From contig NZ_JAODNM010000140.1 of NCBI RefSeq assembly GCF_025464955.1, forward strand, positions 37,286 to 101,285: 64,000 nucleotides of DNA, written 5' to 3'. Positions within the stretch are counted from its first letter, which is position 1, and every line of letters starts with the position of its first letter. Positions 1-8,474 of the stretch are shown here, in pieces. A model generated the notes under the pieces. That model was not told where the DNA came from and did no database searches. It saw only the letters and a program-made list of their open reading frames with translations. The position numbers and the translations under genes were made by a program. Origin of the DNA: Amycolatopsis sp. Lineage in GTDB: Bacteria; Actinomycetota; Actinomycetes; Mycobacteriales; Pseudonocardiaceae.

Positions 1-632
1 TCGAACTCGACCAGCTCTACGCGAGCCTGAACAGCCTCACCAGCGCGCTCGGGCCCAACGGAGCCAACAAAAGCGGCGCGTTGTCCGAGCTGCTGAACAC
101 CGGCGCGGCGAACCTGCAGGGCAACGGCCAGGCGTTCAACCAGACGGTGGCCAACTTCGCTGACTTGGCGCGAACGTTGGCGGGTAACAAGAACGATCTT
201 TTCGGCACGGTCGACGAGCTGCAGAAATTCACCACTATGTTGGCAGGTAACGATAACCAAGTGTCCAGCGTCAACGAGCAGCTGGCCGCGGTGACGAGCA
301 ACCTGGCACAGAACCGCACCGAGCTCGCCGGGGCTCTGAACACGCTCGGCGGTGCGCTGGCCGACATCCAGGACTTCATCAAAAACAACCGCGCGCTCAT
401 CAAGTCCAATGTAGACAATCTGGTGGTGACCACGCAGACGTTGGTCAAGCAGCGCGCGTCACTCGCGGAGACGCTTGACACCGCACCGCTGGCGGTCACC
501 AACGTGCTCAACGCTTTCGACCCCAAGACCGGGACGCTGCAGGGTCGCGGTGACCTGCTGGACTACCTGACGCCGGGGCTGCCCCTGCCGATGACCGACC
601 CGCCCGTCACCACCCAGGGAGGCGGACGGTGA
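1..632 (+). CDS. Mce family protein, MceD position (5' end outside window)
   Basis: This is the C-terminal 209 residues of an Mce protein; the reading frame is already open at base 3 (ELDQLYASLNSL...) and the start lies upstream. Mce proteins are the periplasmic substrate-binding subunits of actinobacterial lipid/sterol ABC importers. What remains is the long alpha-helical, Asn/Gln/Leu-rich region with heptad-like spacing that follows the MCE domain, then a short Pro-rich tail. It overlaps the next gene by 4 bases. I assign the MceD position because an MceE-type lipoprotein and then an MceF follow directly. The product class is firm; the exact paralogue letter is inferred from order. Confidence 0.85.
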   Translation, partial: ELDQLYASLNSLTSALGPNGANKSGALSELLNTGAANLQGNGQAFNQTVANFADLARTLAGNKNDLFGTVDELQKFTTMLAGNDNQVSSVNEQLAAVTSNLAQNRTELAGALNTLGGALADIQDFIKNNRALIKSNVDNLVVTTQTLVKQRASLAETLDTAPLAVTNVLNAFDPKTGTLQGRGDLLDYLTPGLPLPMTDPPVTTQGGGR

Positions 633-1756
633 AGCGCGCCTGGGCAGCCGCGACCGCGCTCGCCTGCTGCGCGGTCCTCACGTCGTGTTCGGGCGGGTTC
701 AAGGGTGTCTACGACCTGCCGCTGCCCGGCGGCGCAGACCTCGGCAGTCATCCGTATCACGTGACCGTGCAGTTCGCGGACGTACTCGACCTGGTGCCGC
801 AGGCCGCGGTGAAGGTCGGCGACGTCCCGGTCGGGCGGGTCGAGACGATCCGCCTCGGCACCGACGGCTGGACCGCGGAGACCGTGCTCGACATCAACGG
901 CGACGTCGTCCTGCCCGCCGGCGCGACCGCCGCGCTGAGGCAATCGAGCCTGCTCGGGGAGAAGTTCATCGAGCTGGCCGCGCCCACCGACGGAACGGCC
1001 AAGGCGACGCCGGTCGCGGACGGCAACCGGCTCAAGGACGGCGCGACGATCCCGCAGGTGCGCACCAACCGCAACCCTGAGGTGGAAGAGGTCTTCGGCG
1101 CCCTGTCGCTGCTGCTCAACGGCGGCGGCATCGGGCAGCTGCAGACGATCAACCAGGAGCTGGCGAAGGTGATGACCGGCAACGAGCAGCAGATCCGCTC
1201 GTTCCTGTCCGGAGTGGACACTCTGACGTCCAATCTGGACGCACACCGCGGCGATATCACCGACGCCCTCGACGGCCTCAACCAGCTGTCGGTGACGCTC
1301 GCGAACCGGCACACCCAGATCTCCGGAGCGCTGACGGACCTGACCCCGGGCCTGCAGACGCTGGCGGATCAGCGCACCCAGCTCGTGGCGATGCTCAACT
1401 CGCTCGACCAGCTGTCAGGGGTCGCCGTCGACACCATCACCAAGAGCAAAGACGACCTGGTCGCGGACCTGAACTCGCTCGCGCCGATCCTGCAGCGGCT
1501 CGCCGACGCGGGTGACGACCTGCCGAACGCCCTGCAGATCCTGCCGACGTTCCCGTTCACCGACGCCGTATTGCCGGGGATCAAGGGCGACTACCTCAAC
1601 ACCTTCCTGAGTGTCACCCCGGCGTCCGGGGTGCCGCTGCCGCCGCCGGGCGAGGGCGTCCCACCGGGCGACGGGCCACCGATGCCGCTGCCGGCCTCGG
1701 GGCCGGTAACCACCCTGCCCTCCGGGACGCCTTCCGTGGCCGGAGGGAACCGCTGA
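629..1756 (+). CDS. Mce family lipoprotein, MceE position
   Basis: A 375-aa exported Mce protein. The N-terminus (MKRAWAAATALACCAVLTSC) has a short basic region, a hydrophobic stretch and a lipobox LTSC with the acylated Cys at residue 20, as in LprK/MceE proteins. The MCE domain follows at roughly residues 45-125 (HVTVQFADVLDLVPQAAV, then VGRVETIRL), with long helices to about residue 310 and a Pro/Gly-rich C-terminus. The start overlaps the previous stop (GTGA), and the stop codon TGA overlaps the next ATG, so translation is probably coupled along the operon. Its likely role is the membrane-anchored member of a hetero-oligomeric Mce lipid shuttle. Confidence 0.93.
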   Translation: MKRAWAAATALACCAVLTSCSGGFKGVYDLPLPGGADLGSHPYHVTVQFADVLDLVPQAAVKVGDVPVGRVETIRLGTDGWTAETVLDINGDVVLPAGATAALRQSSLLGEKFIELAAPTDGTAKATPVADGNRLKDGATIPQVRTNRNPEVEEVFGALSLLLNGGGIGQLQTINQELAKVMTGNEQQIRSFLSGVDTLTSNLDAHRGDITDALDGLNQLSVTLANRHTQISGALTDLTPGLQTLADQRTQLVAMLNSLDQLSGVAVDTITKSKDDLVADLNSLAPILQRLADAGDDLPNALQILPTFPFTDAVLPGIKGDYLNTFLSVTPASGVPLPPPGEGVPPGDGPPMPLPASGPVTTLPSGTPSVAGGNR

Positions 1757-2961
1757 TGCTCACCGCGAAGATCCGCGTCCAGGTACTCGCCTTCATCGTC
1801 ATCGCCTTGGTGGCCATGGCTTTCATCGGCGCGAACTACGCCGGGCTCGGAAAGGTGTTCGGCGGCCGCTACACCGTCAAGCTCGAGCTGACCGACGGCG
1901 GCGGGCTGTTCACCAACGGCGAGGTCACCTACCGCGGGGTCGCGGTCGGCCGGGTCGGGGAACTCCGGCTCACCCAGACCGGGATGGAGGCCGACCTGCT
2001 CATCGAGAGCGACGCTCCGCAGATCCCGACGAACTCTCAGGCCGTGGTGGCCAACCGGTCGGCCGTCGGCGAGCAGTACGTCGACCTGCAGCCGCGGACG
2101 AGCGCCGGTCCGTTCCTCGGCGCCGGTTCGGTGATCCCGCGCGAGTCTACGACGCTGCCGCTGCCCGTCCAGGATCTGTTGGGGAACCTGAGCGCGTTCA
2201 CCGGGTCCGTCCCGACCGGCTCGCTGCGGATCGTGGTGAACGAGCTGGACGCCGGGTTGCAGGGCGCCGGACCGAACCTGCAGGTGTTGATGGACTCGGC
2301 AACGTCGTTCACGCAGACCGCGAACCAGCACCTGCCGGAGACCTCGACGCTGATCAACGACGGCGCGACCGTGCTGCGTACGCAAGTCGACTCGTCGCAG
2401 GAGTGGCGGACCTTCGCCGGCAGCGCCAAGTCGTTCGCCGCGCAGCTGTCCAGTTCGGACGGTGACCTGCGCAAGCTGATCGCGAGCACACCGGGGGCGT
2501 CCACCCAGCTGAGTGGGTTGCTGCAGGACAACACGCCGGGGCTTTCGGTACTGGTGGCGAACCTGCTCACGACGTCCGAGGTGTTCTCCGCCAGGACGGC
2601 CGGATTGCAGCAGCTGCTGGTGAACGTGCCGAAGGCGGTGGCGTCGACCTCGGCCGCGATCACCCCGGACGGCGGGCACCTGTCGCTGGTACTGAGCTTC
2701 TACGACCCGCTGCCGTGCCGTCAGGGCTACGGAAGCACGCAATACCGCGGCAGCACGGACCTCTCGCCATTGCCGTTCAACACCGCCGCGTCGTGCACGC
2801 TCCCGTATGGGGACCCGACCTCGGTGCGCGGTTCGCAGAACGCGCCGCACGCCGGTGTCCCGGACGCGGTGAAGCCGGGTGGGCTGGCCGGCCCGCTTGG
2901 CCTCGCGGATCTGCCGTCGGACTCAACAAGCCTCGAGGAGATGCTGTGGCTGGGAAAGTGA
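1756..2961 (+). CDS. Mce family protein, MceF position
   Basis: A 401-aa Mce protein with one N-terminal membrane segment (about residues 9-28, VLAFIVIALVAMAFIGANYA), an MCE domain with YTVKLELTDGGGLFTNGEVTYRG near residues 38-60, then a long helical tail that ends in a Cys-containing region (LPCRQGYGS, ASCTLPYG) typical of MceF. The ATG overlaps the stop of the preceding lipoprotein gene. It is the last of the six-protein Mce set and should assemble with the others on the YrbE permease encoded upstream of the window. The C-terminus overlaps the next gene by 16 bases. Confidence 0.93.
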   Translation: MLTAKIRVQVLAFIVIALVAMAFIGANYAGLGKVFGGRYTVKLELTDGGGLFTNGEVTYRGVAVGRVGELRLTQTGMEADLLIESDAPQIPTNSQAVVANRSAVGEQYVDLQPRTSAGPFLGAGSVIPRESTTLPLPVQDLLGNLSAFTGSVPTGSLRIVVNELDAGLQGAGPNLQVLMDSATSFTQTANQHLPETSTLINDGATVLRTQVDSSQEWRTFAGSAKSFAAQLSSSDGDLRKLIASTPGASTQLSGLLQDNTPGLSVLVANLLTTSEVFSARTAGLQQLLVNVPKAVASTSAAITPDGGHLSLVLSFYDPLPCRQGYGSTQYRGSTDLSPLPFNTAASCTLPYGDPTSVRGSQNAPHAGVPDAVKPGGLAGPLGLADLPSDSTSLEEMLWLGK

Positions 2962-3467
2962 AGAACAGACACGCCCTGGCCGGAGCCATCTCGGTCCTGG
3001 CGGCCGCGGCCGTGTTCGCCGGCTGGTCGGGCTGGTCGTGGTTCCAGGCGTCGCACGACGACTCGCTGGCCTACGCGGGCGCCCGTGACGCCGCGCTGAC
3101 GGCCGGGCGTGCCCAGGTGGCGGCGCTGAGCAGCCTCGACTACCACCAGGTCGACGCGGGCATCGCGAGCTGGCTGGGCGACACCACCGGCCCGCTGCAC
3201 GACCAGCTCGCGGGCACCGACGACAAGACCAAGAAGGCGCTGGCCGCCGAGGGCACGGTCGCGACGGGCAAGGTGCTTGACGCCGCGATCAACGACCTCG
3301 ACGAGCATGCCGGCAGCGCGAAGATGCTCGCGTCGGTCGAGATCACCATCGCGAAGACCGGTGCGGCGCCCAGTACCAAGCGCAACCGGTTCGCCGCCCA
3401 GCTGACGCGGACCGGCGCGGGCTGGAAGCTCAGCGCGCTCGACCAGGTCCCGGTGGGTGCGTCATGA
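2946..3467 (+). CDS. Mce-associated membrane protein
   Basis: A 173-aa protein. I place the start at GTG 2946 (AGKVKNRHALAG), inside the last codons of mceF, because an in-frame reading further upstream has no membrane-protein character, while this start gives a basic N-terminus followed by one transmembrane helix (AISVLAAAAVFAGWSGWSW). The rest is an extracytoplasmic domain of the SnoaL/NTF2-like shape seen in Mas (Mce-associated) proteins: helices, then a strand-rich end with KTGAAPSTKRNRFAAQLTRTGAGWKLSALDQVPV. Mas proteins are encoded directly after mce genes and stabilise the transporter. It overlaps the following gene by 4 bases (ATGA). Confidence 0.88.
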   Translation: MAGKVKNRHALAGAISVLAAAAVFAGWSGWSWFQASHDDSLAYAGARDAALTAGRAQVAALSSLDYHQVDAGIASWLGDTTGPLHDQLAGTDDKTKKALAAEGTVATGKVLDAAINDLDEHAGSAKMLASVEITIAKTGAAPSTKRNRFAAQLTRTGAGWKLSALDQVPVGAS

Positions 3468-4057
3468 CGACGACCGAGGAGTTCGCGGAAACCGACGTCG
3501 CCAAAGTTACTGCGGTTGCTGAAGACGCTGCAGACGTCTCCGCCGAGGCCAAGCGGGGTGCCCGTCTCCCCTGGGTGCTCGCCGTCGTCGCACTGCTGCT
3601 GGCGGGGTTCGGCGCGTGGTTCACCCTGGAATCCGACTCGATCCGCTCGTCTGGCGCGTCGCAGAACCAGGCGCTCGTGGTTACCGGCGCGACGGCCGAA
3701 GTGAATTCGTCGATCACGCTGGCGCTGAACAGGATCTTCTCCTATTCCTATGACAAGACCGAGGTCACCGAACAAGCCGCGGCGAACGTACTGCGCGGCA
3801 AGGCGCTGGCTACCTACAATCAGCTCTTCGCCCAGGTCCGGCAAATGGCGCCGCGGCAGAAACTCGTGCTTTCCACCCGGGTCGTCAATTCGGCGGTCCA
3901 ATCACTGAACGCCGATCACGCGCAACTCCTGGTATTTCTCGACCAGTCGGCGACGAGGACCGACACGAATACGACCAGCGCGGCGGCATCGCAGCTTTCG
4001 GTCACCGCGGAACGGCAGGACGGGACCTGGGTCATCACCGATCTGGCACCGCGCTGA
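3464..4057 (+). CDS. second Mce-associated membrane protein
   Basis: A 197-aa protein with an acidic, Glu/Ala-rich cytoplasmic N-terminus of about 40 residues, one transmembrane helix (LPWVLAVVALLLAGFGAWF) and an extracytoplasmic domain ending WVITDLAPR, the same plan as the gene before it. The two are tandem relatives, as is usual at the 3' end of mce operons. Translation is coupled by the ATGA overlap. It is the last gene of the operon visible here; a 61-base gap follows before a separate gene with its own strong ribosome binding site. Confidence 0.87.
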   Translation: MTTTEEFAETDVAKVTAVAEDAADVSAEAKRGARLPWVLAVVALLLAGFGAWFTLESDSIRSSGASQNQALVVTGATAEVNSSITLALNRIFSYSYDKTEVTEQAAANVLRGKALATYNQLFAQVRQMAPRQKLVLSTRVVNSAVQSLNADHAQLLVFLDQSATRTDTNTTSAAASQLSVTAERQDGTWVITDLAPR

Positions 4058-4118
4058 CAATTCCGCCTCAGGATTTTCGGCAAACCAGTCACTACGAGAT
4101 AACCCTAGGAGAGTAAGG

Positions 4119-4787
4119 ATGTTGTCTTCACTGCGCTCCAAAAACAGCAAGAGACGGATCGGCAGGTTGACCGCGGTCGCCGCGGCCGTCGGGATCGCCA
4201 TGACCACGGTGATCGTCGCCCCGGCCTCGGCCGACGACGTAGTCCCGATCCCGGTGTCCTACAAGGTGACCGGGTCCACCACGGTCGCGAAGACCGGTAG
4301 CGCCATGACGCTGGGCCCCGGTGCGCTGAACGGGAACCTCCTCATCAACAACGACACCGGCGCGGTCGGCCTGAGCGCCGACCTGACGCTGCCGCCTGCC
4401 ACCGCGAACATCTCGCTGGTGTCCGGGATCTTCAAGATCAAGGCGACGGTGACGATCACCCCGACCGCGCCGATCACCGGCTCGATCGCCAACGGCGACC
4501 TGAACACCCACGCCACGGCCACCATGGCGATCAGCGACATCTGGGTCGGCCCGCTCGTCCCGATCATCCCGCTGCCGACGGTGCCGGGCGCGTGCAAGAC
4601 GGTCACCCCGATCGACCTCAACCTGACCGCCAAGAACGTCGACATCTTCGCGCCGTCGTTCCGGGTGACCGGGACGTACACCATCCCGTCCTTCAATAAC
4701 TGCTTCATCGCGGACATCGCGTTGGGGGCGCTCGTTTCAGGCTCCGGCAACACGATCGCGCTGGACCTGGCCTCGAACAACAGCTGA
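4119..4787 (+). CDS. secreted protein of unknown function
   Basis: A 222-aa protein with a clear Sec signal peptide: basic N-terminus (MLSSLRSKNSKRRIGRL), hydrophobic core (AVAAAVGIAMTTVIVA) and an ASA-DD cleavage site near residue 39. The mature part is beta-rich (Val/Thr/Ile alternation, IKATVTITPTAPITGS), with two Cys (GACKTVTP and NNCFIAD) that could form a disulphide. A strong binding site, GGAGAGTAAGG, precedes the ATG. I do not recognise the family. Its place right after the Mce operon and near two DUF6801-like exported proteins suggests a cell-envelope role, but that is context only. Confidence 0.8.
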   Translation: MLSSLRSKNSKRRIGRLTAVAAAVGIAMTTVIVAPASADDVVPIPVSYKVTGSTTVAKTGSAMTLGPGALNGNLLINNDTGAVGLSADLTLPPATANISLVSGIFKIKATVTITPTAPITGSIANGDLNTHATATMAISDIWVGPLVPIIPLPTVPGACKTVTPIDLNLTAKNVDIFAPSFRVTGTYTIPSFNNCFIADIALGALVSGSGNTIALDLASNNS

Positions 4788-4793
4788 AGACCG

Positions 4794-4830
4794 CGGCGGG
4801 GGGCGACCACGACGGCATCGCCCCCTGCCG
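4794..4830. terminator. bidirectional terminator hairpin between convergent genes
   Basis: Thirteen-base arms (CGGCGGGGGGCGA at 4794-4806 and TCGCCCCCTGCCG at 4818-4830) pair with one mismatch around an 11-base loop. It lies between the stop codons of two convergent genes, with no T tract. Confidence 0.65.
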
Positions 4831-4842
4831 TGTGCCGCGAGG

Positions 4843-5793
4843 TCAGGCGGGCGGTGTGCAGAACGTCGGATCTCCCGGGTTCTGGAGTACCAGGCTCTTC
4901 GAACCGCCGGCCGAGACCGCGGCGAGCGAACTGGTCGCGACCACATCGGTCTCACCGGCGAGATCGCTACCCCACCAGGCCAGCTTGCCATCCGCGAGGA
5001 GCGCGAGATTGTGATTCCAACCGGCGTCGACGGCGACCACCCCGGTGAGTCCGGGCGGGACGTTAGTCTGGCCGACATTGTCTTGTCCCCAGGCGATCAC
5101 CTGGCCGTTCTTCAGCGCCAGGCTGTGGTTGAACCCCGCCGAAATCGCGCTGACGCCCGACGTGGCGGCCGTCGGCACGGTCGTCTGCCCATAGGTGTTG
5201 TCGCCCCAGGCAATGACTTTGCCGGCCTTCAGCACGAGGTTGTGGTCACCGCCCGCCGAGATCGCCGACACGCCGGAAGTAGCCGACGCGGGCACGTCGG
5301 TGCGGGAACCCCAGCTGATCACCTGGCCGTTCTGTTTGAGCGCCAGGCTGTGTTGGCCGCTGGTGGAAATGGCGGTCACCCCCGAGGCCACGGTGGCCGG
5401 GAGGTCGATCTGCCCGTTCCAGTCGTTGCCCCACGCGATGACCTTGCCGTTCTTCAGTGCGAGTTCATGGCCCCAGCCCGAAGCGATCGCGCTCACCCCG
5501 GAAGTCGCTGCGGCCGGGACTTCGGTCTCCCTGAAGTTGTTGTCGCCCCAGGCGAGCACGCTCCCGCCGTTGAGAGCGAGACCGTCGAGGGTGCCCGCCG
5601 AGATCGCCGATACGCCGGAAAAGGCAGCCGGCGGTACCGGGCCGTAGCTGCCGTCGCCCCAGCCGACGACACAGCCCGTCACCGCGGCAGCGGTCGCAGC
5701 GGTCGGCCAGAGCAATGGAGCAACCAGAACGGCGGCCGCCAGATAAGCCCCGCTACGCCGTGTCACCCGCCGATTGTCGAAATCACCGGACAC
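4843..5793 (-). CDS. secreted RCC1-like seven-repeat beta-propeller protein
   Basis: A 316-aa exported protein. The N-terminus RRSGAYLAAAVLVAPLLWPTAATA is a signal peptide; the mature part is almost entirely seven repeats of about 38 residues on the pattern VIAWGDNxxGQTxVPxAATSGVSAISAGxxHxLALKNG. RCC1 repeats form a seven-bladed propeller, which matches the count. The fold is usually a binding scaffold (in eukaryotes for Ran or chromatin); extracellular bacterial versions have no assigned partner. The start is GTG with AGAGGG upstream. One terminal Cys (DPTFCTPPA) could pair with Cys in the first blade (VTGCVVGWG) to close the ring. Confidence 0.85.
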   Translation of the reverse strand: MSGDFDNRRVTRRSGAYLAAAVLVAPLLWPTAATAAAVTGCVVGWGDGSYGPVPPAAFSGVSAISAGTLDGLALNGGSVLAWGDNNFRETEVPAAATSGVSAIASGWGHELALKNGKVIAWGNDWNGQIDLPATVASGVTAISTSGQHSLALKQNGQVISWGSRTDVPASATSGVSAISAGGDHNLVLKAGKVIAWGDNTYGQTTVPTAATSGVSAISAGFNHSLALKNGQVIAWGQDNVGQTNVPPGLTGVVAVDAGWNHNLALLADGKLAWWGSDLAGETDVVATSSLAAVSAGGSKSLVLQNPGDPTFCTPPA

Positions 5794-6179
5794 GATACCC
5801 TCTTTTCTGCCGGGCGATTAATTCGATTCACCGAACCAAGATCGCAAATGGTAACCTGGCGGCACCGCACAGCGCGCCAACCATGGCATCTTTGTCATGA
5901 ACCGATAAAACCCGCGCGACACTTGAGCGCCGAACCACAAAAGAACCGGTTCAGTACCCGGCCGGCACCGCGGGCGCACCCGAAGCCTTGTTACGAACAC
6001 AACTCACGGGTAACCTCGTTTTCGGCAGCTGAGTCCGGCAGTCGGGGTGCGAGTTCCCCAACCTCCCACGCCTTTCGGATCAACGAATCCGCAACAGCGA
6101 TTGGCTGGTCGAATTCTGCCGGAGAACACGTGGGGAATCTACTTTCGAGACGTAAACTGGATCAAAGGAGATAACAGGT
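5794..6179. other. divergent intergenic region, no gene seen
   Basis: This 386-base gap separates two divergently transcribed secreted-protein genes and is locally AT-richer than its surroundings (for example around 5811-5850). It must carry both promoters. The sequence AAAGGAGATAACAGGT just before 6180 is a strong ribosome binding site for the right-hand gene. I see no reading frame or repeat that I can support here. Confidence 0.5.
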
Positions 6180-6824
6180 ATGTCCCGCAGAATCGGAAGA
6201 ATTTCGACCAAGGTGGCCACCGCCACGGCGATCGCCGGAGCGGTGGCGCTGCTCGGCGCGGGCACGGCTTCGGCGAGCACGGTCACCTACCAGGCCGGGG
6301 TGCCCACCGCGGTCACCTACACCTGCACCTTCCCCGGCATCTCGGCACAGCCGGTCGCCGTCACGGCCCACCTCGACGCGCCCGACTCGGTCGCGACCGG
6401 CTCGGTCACCACGCCGGCGAACGTCGGCGGCACCGCGTCGATCTCGGCCACCGTCCACACGCTGCTGACGGCCGTCGGCTACGACGGTATTCGCGGCAAG
6501 GCGAACGTCCCGGTCACTGGTACCGGTGGCACACTGTCGAACGGCGGCGTCGCCGCGAACCTCAACGTCCCGCAGGCGATCTACCCGACCGGCGGCGGCA
6601 TCACGGTCACCATCTCCCAGGACGCCGGGTCGACCATCCCGGCGTTCACCGCCGGCGCACCCGGCTCGGCCACCCTGTCACTCGGCACCCCGCTCAGCGC
6701 GGCGCTGGAGTTCCACAAGAAGTCCGCTAACACGTGGACCGCGTTCACGATGAACTGCACCCTGAAGGTGACTTCGCCGGCGCAGAACACCGCGTTCAGC
6801 CCGTCGATCACCATCACGCCGTAG
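6180..6824 (+). CDS. secreted DUF6801-like protein
   Basis: A 214-aa exported protein with a signal peptide (basic MSRRIGRISTK, hydrophobic core, cleavage near ASA-STVTY at about residue 33). The mature part is beta-rich with TYTCTFPGISAQPVAV near its start and MNCTLKV near its end; this paired-Cys layout, YTCxFP followed by a late Cys, is what I know as DUF6801 in actinobacterial exported and wall-associated proteins. No catalytic motif is visible. A related but longer protein follows 90 bases downstream. The family name is from memory and should be confirmed by an HMM search; the export signal is firm. Confidence 0.78.
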   Translation: MSRRIGRISTKVATATAIAGAVALLGAGTASASTVTYQAGVPTAVTYTCTFPGISAQPVAVTAHLDAPDSVATGSVTTPANVGGTASISATVHTLLTAVGYDGIRGKANVPVTGTGGTLSNGGVAANLNVPQAIYPTGGGITVTISQDAGSTIPAFTAGAPGSATLSLGTPLSAALEFHKKSANTWTAFTMNCTLKVTSPAQNTAFSPSITITP

Positions 6825-6830
6825 TGCCGG

Positions 6831-6877
6831 GGCGGCGGGGTGACCAGGCGAACGGCGAGCCCGGCCACCCCGCCGCC
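6831..6877 (+). terminator. GC-rich hairpin after the first DUF6801-like gene
   Basis: Perfect 12-base arms GGCGGCGGGGTG (6831-6842) and CACCCCGCCGCC (6866-6877) enclose a 23-base loop directly after the stop codon, in the 89-base gap before the next gene. There is no T run, so it could terminate or attenuate transcription. Confidence 0.6.
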
Positions 6878-6913
6878 GCGGTTCCGCTTTCCTCGCTTCG
6901 GGAGAACACTTAT

Positions 6914-8377
6914 ATGACAGGTCGCGTCAGCCGCAGCAAATCGGTGCGTGCCTTGACCGTACTGACCGCGCTCGGCTTGGTCTCGGTGTGCACCGGGGTC
7001 GGGTCGGCGGCCACCGGCGGTGACGTGAACACGGCCAAGCCGGGCGAACGCGTGTCGGCCAGGACCGTCACCGGCACTTGCGCCTTCGGCGCGGCATTGG
7101 GCTCTCAGCAGGTGTCATTGGAGACGTCTGCGGTCCTTCCACCGACGATCACCCTCGGCGCACCTACGAAGATCACTTCCTTCTCGATGAAGTTCACGCT
7201 GCCGCGAGGGGTCGTCGGACTGCTGCCCGCACCTCGCAGCAACACGACACCTCCGACGATGTCACAGTCTCCACCGCCGTCCGACACACCTTCGTCGACG
7301 GTCCTTTCCACGACTCCGGCAGGCCCTGCCGCGACTACCGCACCCAACACCGAGCCCACGGCATTGTCCGGCGGGCTCGAAGTCGACCTCGTCGCGGTGC
7401 AGAACGGCAAGCAGCAGCACATTCCCGTACCACTCACCATCGCGTCGACCGCCATTCCCGCGACCGGTGACATAGCCGTGAGAGCGACCGGCGAGGTCCC
7501 GCGGTTCGTGATGAACGCCGTCGGCGTAACGGAGTTCGCGCTCAGCGGGCCTACGCTCGCCCTGGCCTCGGGCGAGACTGCGGCCACCAATGACGGAACG
7601 CCGGCCACCCGGATCTCCTGCCCGCTCGACGCCGGCCAGAACACCGTCCTCGGCGCCGCCGCCGCAATCCCGGCCGCAAGTGGCAAGAGCGCGACCAACG
7701 CGCTCGGCGCCGACCCGCCGCCCATCGGCCCGCCCGTCGCGGTGCTCAGCATCGTCAAGGTGGTGACGAAGGCGGAAGTGGTGCGACTCGGGGCGAAGAC
7801 CACCACTAAGCCGACCATGCTGCTCAACGGTCTCGTGTCGATCTACGGAGTGAACGAGGACGCCCTGATCGCGGTCGGCGGGGTGAAAGTTCCGCCGACC
7901 CAGGTCACGTTCCTCGGCTTCGGCTTCGTACCGGTCACGGCGACGGCGGAATTCCTGCCGGTGGCCGAGGGCGCCTCGCTCATCCCGTTCAGCGCGATCG
8001 TCACCAACGGAAACGCCACGTCGCATATCGAGGTGAACGCCCGGCTGAGCAACGTCGAGATCAACGGCGTCCCGCTGGACGTCGGTCCTCACTGCCGGAC
8101 CGAGTCACCGGTGAAGATCGACGTCGAAGGGCCATACGACCCCTTCGGCATTGGCACCCTGAGCACGGACCCGAATTCACCGGACCCGAAGTACCGGGGC
8201 TTCGTGCTGCCCGGGTTCACCGGCTGCGGTACCACCGAACCGCTCAGCAAGATCTTCACCGGCATGTCGTCCGGCGACGGCAACCAGGCCGAAGTGGACA
8301 CCGAAAACCTCTTGCCCTGCCTCGATCCCGATCACCGGGTCTGCCAACCGCCGCCTGCCACACCGGCCCGCAGGTAG
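6914..8377 (+). CDS. large secreted DUF6801-like protein
   Basis: A 487-aa exported protein. I choose ATG 6914: it gives a normal signal peptide (MTGRVSRSKSVRALTVLTAL, cleavage near GSAATGG), whereas the in-frame reading 60 codons upstream is not signal-like. After an N-terminal domain with VTGTCAFGAAL comes a Ser/Thr/Pro-rich linker at about residues 110-150 (TTPPTMSQSPPPSDTPSS), then a second domain with RISCPLDAGQN and a third with paired Cys (PHCRTESP, FTGCGTTEP, LLPCLDPDHRVC). The architecture is of tandem envelope domains joined by a flexible linker. It is probably co-expressed with the shorter relative upstream. Function unknown. Confidence 0.78.
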   Translation: MTGRVSRSKSVRALTVLTALGLVSVCTGVGSAATGGDVNTAKPGERVSARTVTGTCAFGAALGSQQVSLETSAVLPPTITLGAPTKITSFSMKFTLPRGVVGLLPAPRSNTTPPTMSQSPPPSDTPSSTVLSTTPAGPAATTAPNTEPTALSGGLEVDLVAVQNGKQQHIPVPLTIASTAIPATGDIAVRATGEVPRFVMNAVGVTEFALSGPTLALASGETAATNDGTPATRISCPLDAGQNTVLGAAAAIPAASGKSATNALGADPPPIGPPVAVLSIVKVVTKAEVVRLGAKTTTKPTMLLNGLVSIYGVNEDALIAVGGVKVPPTQVTFLGFGFVPVTATAEFLPVAEGASLIPFSAIVTNGNATSHIEVNARLSNVEINGVPLDVGPHCRTESPVKIDVEGPYDPFGIGTLSTDPNSPDPKYRGFVLPGFTGCGTTEPLSKIFTGMSSGDGNQAEVDTENLLPCLDPDHRVCQPPPATPARR

Positions 8378-8380
8378 ACG

Positions 8381-8455
8381 CTCGTGGGCGTTCCGGCTGG
8401 TTACTGTTCTTCGCGGGACACCCGCACCTGGGCGTGCCGGAACACTCACGAGTCC
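8381..8455 (-). repeat. long-form CTCGTGAG hairpin repeat
   Basis: This sits between the ends of two convergent genes. Read on the minus strand it begins ACTCGTGAGTGTTCCGGC, has an inner block GGTGCGGGTGTCCCGC and closes with CCAGCCGGAACGCCCACG. The element at 14739-14811 is the same module in the opposite orientation with the same inner block. Shorter members without that block lie at 20131, 28560 and 57729. It can fold as one long hairpin and probably acts as a terminator. Confidence 0.8.
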
Positions 8456-8474
8456 TGGTCTCGGCCGGAGCAGT

